Shown here in pieces: positions 52,419 to 55,492 of a stretch of 55,492 nucleotides of DNA (position 1 is the stretch's first letter; the number at the start of each line of letters is the position of its first letter). This DNA comes from Prevotella sp. (lineage in GTDB: Bacteria; Bacteroidota; Bacteroidia; Bacteroidales; Bacteroidaceae): the NCBI GenBank assembly GCA_017449675.1, contig JAFTFG010000014.1, positions 1 to 55,492 on the forward strand. Direction: 5' to 3'. Under the pieces are notes generated by a model, which saw nothing but the letters and a program-made list of their open reading frames with translations, did no database searches and had not been told where the DNA came from. A program made the position numbers and the translations under genes.

Positions 52419-52587
52419 GAAGGCGGCACCTCCTGACCCCGAAGGCGGCACCTCCTGACCCTGAAGGCGGCACCTCCTGACCCCGAAGGCGGCACCTCCT
52501 GACCCCGAAGGCGGCACCTCCTGACCTCGAAGGCGGCACCTCCTGACCTCGAAGGCGGCACCTCCTGACCTCGAAGGCGGCACCTCC
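52419..52587. repeat. 22-bp tandem repeat, eight copies
   Basis: Units begin at 52419, 52441, 52463, 52485, 52507, 52529, 52551 and 52573, each starting GAAGGCGGCACCTCCTGACC. They differ only in the last bases of the unit (CC, CT or TC type); the last copy is truncated. The period is not a multiple of three and there are no spacers. The core CACCTCCT equals the anti-Shine-Dalgarno tail of 16S rRNA. Confidence 0.9.
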
Positions 52588-52618
52588 AAGGGCCGAACCC
52601 TGTGGCTTCGAGCGGGAA

Positions 52619-52671
52619 GTCGAGATATCGCAGGTCGTTATATCGTTATCTCGATGTATCGAGATATCGAA
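52619..52671. repeat. ATATCGA-rich intergenic cluster
   Basis: Contains TATCTCGAT-GT-ATCGAGATA, a perfect inverted repeat, and ATATCGTTATCTC shared with 18776-18790. Fourth example of this sequence type in the window. Confidence 0.5.
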
Positions 52672-52711
52672 TTTTTTAGCCCTTTTGCCCCCATTTTAGC
52701 CCCTTATCCTA

Positions 52712-52792
52712 CAATCTGCAACCCATCTGCAACACGTAACACCCTGATTTGCAGGGAGTGTTGCAGAATGGCAGATGTTGCAGAGGATAAAC
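52712..52792. repeat. Nested inverted and direct repeats built on CTGCAAC
   Basis: ATCTGCAAC occurs twice (52714, 52725). CTGCAACAC (52727-52735) pairs with GTGTTGCAG (52758-52766) around an inner CCCTG/CAGGG stem, and GTTGCAG recurs at 52777-52783. The rest of the 450-base gap (52588-53034) shows no gene. This could be a protein-binding site or a relic of a mobile element. Confidence 0.5.
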
Positions 52793-53049
52793 ATTTCTGG
52801 TAGGCGATTGTAAATTCGCTTTGACCGTGTGTCAAAGAAAAGGACAGATTCCCTTTTGTAACTTTTCCGAAAAAGTGATCGGTCGACAGACCGAAAGAAG
52901 TATGAAAATCGAAGAAAGGAGGAAAAAAAGACGAAAAGGATTTGTCTATTCTTTACACCTATTTGTTTATTCTAAACAAAATGCGACTCTTTAACGTTCT
53001 TTAAGGGGGTAACGCACGTTAACAAAATTGTGCTTATCTTTGTAGTTGA

Positions 53050-53475
53050 ATGATAAGCAACCTCCACGCTATGAACCGTTGGCAAACCATTGATCAGCAA
53101 CTGCAGCATATCAGTTTGAACAACTTCGGGCAGCGACAACTCGAGTCGTTCCGTCAGTGTGTGCTGTCGCTGATGGCAAGCGGCACCCCTACGGTGGAGA
53201 AGGTGGCGGATGCGATGGCGATGCACCCCACCAAGTTACGCCGTCGCGTCAAACTCCTCACAGGAGTCCCAGCCAACACCTACTTCACCTACCTCCGCAT
53301 CCACCATGCGATGGAGATGCTTGGCGAGTACCCGCTCTACAAGGTCCACCAGGTGGCATGTGCCTGTGGCTTTGCCGACACTGCTCATCTGTGTCATGTG
53401 TTCCGTTGCTGGACGGACCAGTCGCCGATGGAGTTCATGGACGATGTGAAGAAGAGTTTTCTGAATCAGCAATAA
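53050..53475 (+). CDS. Small AraC-type helix-turn-helix protein
   Basis: 141 residues, essentially only an AraC DNA-binding domain: ATPTVEKVADAMAMHPT-like first helix-turn-helix and VACACGFADTAHLCHVFRCW as the second, preceded by about 30 residues. No ligand domain. A -7 box TATCTTTG at 53035-53042 lies 7 bp before the ATG at 53050 (a second ATG is at 53071), so the mRNA has almost no leader. It sits 37 bp before the surface protein gene and may control it. Confidence 0.78.
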   Translation: MISNLHAMNRWQTIDQQLQHISLNNFGQRQLESFRQCVLSLMASGTPTVEKVADAMAMHPTKLRRRVKLLTGVPANTYFTYLRIHHAMEMLGEYPLYKVHQVACACGFADTAHLCHVFRCWTDQSPMEFMDDVKKSFLNQQ

Positions 53476-53512
53476 TCATTATTAATTTTATAAACATTAA
53501 ACATTCACAATT

Positions 53513-55297
53513 ATGAAACAAGTTTTACTTAAACAACTCAACCGAATGGCAGCGTTGCTGTTCATCGCATTGCTCGTGCCAATGGGGGCGGGGGCTCAGG
53601 AGGAAACTAATGTGTCCTGTACTGTTCATGCTAACGTAGGTGATGTTCTTAACATTGGTGACATACGGGATGGCGACAGGAAACCTCTTATGAATGGCAA
53701 TATTGTTAGTGCTAATGGAGGAAACCCCAATGTCGCTGTCACACCTATAGAATATCTTGGCATCAATGAAACAATGGGAGAACCGTCATATAAAGTTGGT
53801 CCCAATCTTTATGTCATAGGAGCAGGAAGTACCAATTTCAGTTTTACCTCACATCAGTATCAATGGTCAATGATGGGTGTAACTATAGGTGGTATAATTA
53901 ACGGAAGTCTTTTAGTCATTGTCAACCGTAACATTCCGCAGCCAGAATATAGTGGATTTGATGGAGAGAAAGATGGTAAGAAGGTGAAGAAGCACACGAT
54001 GGGAATGGCTTGGGATGCCCCCAGTGTTTCGTTCAAGGCACCAAAGATCAATACCGAGACGAGTGAAAGCGGTGAGACAGTTTACTCGCAAGGTTATGAC
54101 GTTATGCCCTACACTATTACCAGTAGTAACCCCAGTGTTGCAACGATTGTGGACAATCAAGTGACTATTGTGGCTCCTGGTGAGACAGAGATTACCTATA
54201 CAACCGAAGAGAGCGAGACAAGTGAGTCATCATCGTTCAGTTATATCCTTATTGTAGAGCCTGCTCCCGTGGAGAAGAAGAATGTCAACATGTGGTTTGA
54301 GGAGGCTGGTTATGAGGTTACCCTTGGCGATGTCCTCACCGTTACTGCAAAGAGTGATCCTGTAGTGCAGCCGATAATATATAGTTCGGAAGACGAGACC
54401 GTTGCCAAAGTGGATGCACAGACAGGTGCCATCACCGCCTTGCAGGTAGGTTCAACCATTGTCTATGCCAAGTTCGCAGGCAACGACGAGTTTAACGAGG
54501 CATCCGCAAGTTATGTGCTGACGGTCAAGGAGTACCACGCCAAGGGCTACGGTATCACCATCCTGGGCGACGAGATAACGGAGGCGAAGACGAGCGGCGA
54601 CATCCCCGAGGCATACGGCACGGGCTCATGGACCTTCGACCCCGACACCCGCACGCTGACCATCACCGGGATGAACATCACGGATGCCGGCATGATAGGC
54701 TTGAAGGGCGGCATCATCGAGACCGTTAGGACGGGTTGGACAGAGGACATGGATGACTACAGTTTCACCATCGTGTTCAACGGTGAGAACAAGGCGAACA
54801 ACGTCATGGGCGGCATCATGGTACACCATCAGGGCAGCATCACCATCATGGGCGGCACGGACGACGCGAGTCTGACGCTCAACGGCAACTACTACATGCT
54901 GAACGGTGACTTCACGATCGACGGCATCAAGGTGAGACTGACGGCACAGGAAGACTGTGTGATGAAGATGATGAAGGGCACGGAGTTCATCGGCGAGTAT
55001 ATCAAGGACGTGAAGGGTACCGTGACCATCAACTACAACAATACGGCCGACACCTGGTACTTCGCCTTCACGGGTGAGAGCGAGACTCCTTCGGGTGCGC
55101 GTCGTGCCCCGGCCGCAGGGAGTGGCCTGAAGGTGTTTAAGATCAAGATAGTCCCCGCCGGTGGCGGCGGTACGGCGATCCTTGAGATCAATGCCGAGAC
55201 GGGCCAGTATGAGGTCTACAACCTGCAGGGTCAGTGTGTCACCTCACCAGTCAAGGGCCTGTTTATCATCAATGGCAAGAAAGTCGTGATTAAGTGA
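53513..55297 (+). CDS. Secreted BIG2-domain protein with C-terminal surface motif
   Basis: 594 residues with a signal peptide (ending PMGAGAQ). Two bacterial Ig-like (BIG2) domains are visible (about 170-250, with SSNPSVATIVDNQVTIVAPG; about 255-340, with DETVAKVDAQTGAITALQVG), then a beta-rich region and the ending YNLQGQCVTSP then KGLFIINGKKVVIK, a common C-terminal motif of Prevotella surface proteins. The first part (to about 54300) is visibly poorer in G+C than the last 800 bp, as if joined by recombination. Followed by a good terminator. Probable cell-surface protein; ligand unknown. Confidence 0.8.
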   Translation: MKQVLLKQLNRMAALLFIALLVPMGAGAQEETNVSCTVHANVGDVLNIGDIRDGDRKPLMNGNIVSANGGNPNVAVTPIEYLGINETMGEPSYKVGPNLYVIGAGSTNFSFTSHQYQWSMMGVTIGGIINGSLLVIVNRNIPQPEYSGFDGEKDGKKVKKHTMGMAWDAPSVSFKAPKINTETSESGETVYSQGYDVMPYTITSSNPSVATIVDNQVTIVAPGETEITYTTEESETSESSSFSYILIVEPAPVEKKNVNMWFEEAGYEVTLGDVLTVTAKSDPVVQPIIYSSEDETVAKVDAQTGAITALQVGSTIVYAKFAGNDEFNEASASYVLTVKEYHAKGYGITILGDEITEAKTSGDIPEAYGTGSWTFDPDTRTLTITGMNITDAGMIGLKGGIIETVRTGWTEDMDDYSFTIVFNGENKANNVMGGIMVHHQGSITIMGGTDDASLTLNGNYYMLNGDFTIDGIKVRLTAQEDCVMKMMKGTEFIGEYIKDVKGTVTINYNNTADTWYFAFTGESETPSGARRAPAAGSGLKVFKIKIVPAGGGGTAILEINAETGQYEVYNLQGQCVTSPVKGLFIINGKKVVIK

Positions 55298-55318
55298 GCA
55301 TCAAGCAAGAACAATTAG

Positions 55319-55348
55319 AAAAGGCTTCCGATATCGGAAGCCTTTTTT
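55319..55348 (+). terminator. Rho-independent terminator of the BIG2 gene
   Basis: AAAAGGCTTCCGAT and its exact complement form a continuous palindrome ending in six T. The last 144 bases of the window (to 55492) are A/T-rich and show no feature. Confidence 0.9.
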
Positions 55349-55492
55349 AGTGTTGGGGTACTCGGACAACAAAGCGTTAAATCCTATCGATTTCTGTCTA
55401 ATTCAAATGTTTGTAAATCTCTGAAAATAAACGCATTATATAATTATATAATTTTAACAATTATCGAACTAATCACGCCAATTTTAAATTAT

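Noticed and set aside
52419-52587. Possible CRISPR array
   Set aside because: The 22-bp units follow one another without spacers and there are no cas genes in the window.
52202-52589. Minus-strand open frames of 70-119 codons over the 22-bp repeats
   Set aside because: They translate the repeat in three frames into the same low-complexity pattern and partly overlap the DUF349 gene; no promoter or start signal fits.

Overview
The window looks like chromosomal DNA of a Bacteroidales bacterium, most likely Prevotellaceae. The signs are Bacteroidetes-type promoters (TTTG at -33, then TAnnTTTG at -7, usually 19 bp apart), a SusC/SusD pair, many short or absent 5' leaders, few Shine-Dalgarno sequences, and Prevotella-like protein sequences. 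No rRNA operon, prophage, insertion sequence or CRISPR array is visible. There is one tRNA gene (tRNA-Phe).

Layout. 1-6.5 kb (minus strand): guaA, a MurU-like nucleotidyltransferase, an AmgK-like kinase fused to a RapZ C-terminal domain, then groES-groEL. 6.6-11.4 kb (plus): sppA-lpxK-punA-thiL. 11.4-14.7 kb: a membrane-anchored AraC regulator divergent from an exported protein and a lipoprotein, then tRNA-Phe. 14.8-16 kb: a dicarboxylate/amino-acid symporter. 16-23 kb (minus): an exported MtaA/UroD-like protein, SusD, SusC and a PstS-like exported protein, headed by a short Met/Cys-rich upstream ORF. 23-27 kb: a PepD peptidase, an HMA metal-binding protein and a TonB-dependent receptor. 27-36.3 kb (minus): a dense sulfur island with luxR regulator, two PLP sulfur enzymes, cysK, dsrE, tusA, a family 2B encapsulin shell with a cysteine desulfurase cargo, and a ThiS-like carrier with its ThiF-like activator and JAMM protease. 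36.5-45.4 kb: type II pantothenate kinase, MgtC, TatAC beside a NapH-like polyferredoxin and a Tat-exported aldo/keto reductase, a BaiN-type flavoprotein and two exported esterases. 45.8-52.4 kb: rsmA, a YbhN-like membrane protein, a second PepD, corA with a structured leader, and a DUF349 protein. 52.4-55.5 kb: 22-bp tandem repeats, a small AraC protein and a BIG2 surface protein.

Main result. Three minus-strand promoters, at 23.1, 33.3 and 36.4 kb, share one architecture to the base: an inverted repeat TACCnnAnGTTTGGTA lies exactly 19 bp upstream of a G(G/C)TATTGT -33 element, which lies exactly 19 bp upstream of TACCTTTG. The 7-2-7 layout is the NarL/LuxR-family type, and a NarL-type regulator is the first gene of one of these units. 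The three units are (i) the Met/Cys-rich upstream ORF, PstS-like protein, SusC/SusD and exported MtaA-like protein; (ii) cysK, dsrE, tusA, encapsulin, desulfurase, ThiS, ThiF and JAMM; (iii) luxR and two PLP enzymes of cysteine/methionine chemistry. I infer one sulfur regulon joining outer-membrane uptake of an unknown organosulfur compound to sulfur storage in a protein shell and to thiocarboxylate-dependent cysteine or homocysteine synthesis. The shared promoter design is seen directly; the physiological reading is inference.

Other points of interest: two candidate small RNAs of similar build, a promoter family with a conserved spacer at six sites, a pseudoknot-capable corA leader, and a 22-bp repeat that carries the 16S rRNA anti-Shine-Dalgarno sequence eight times.
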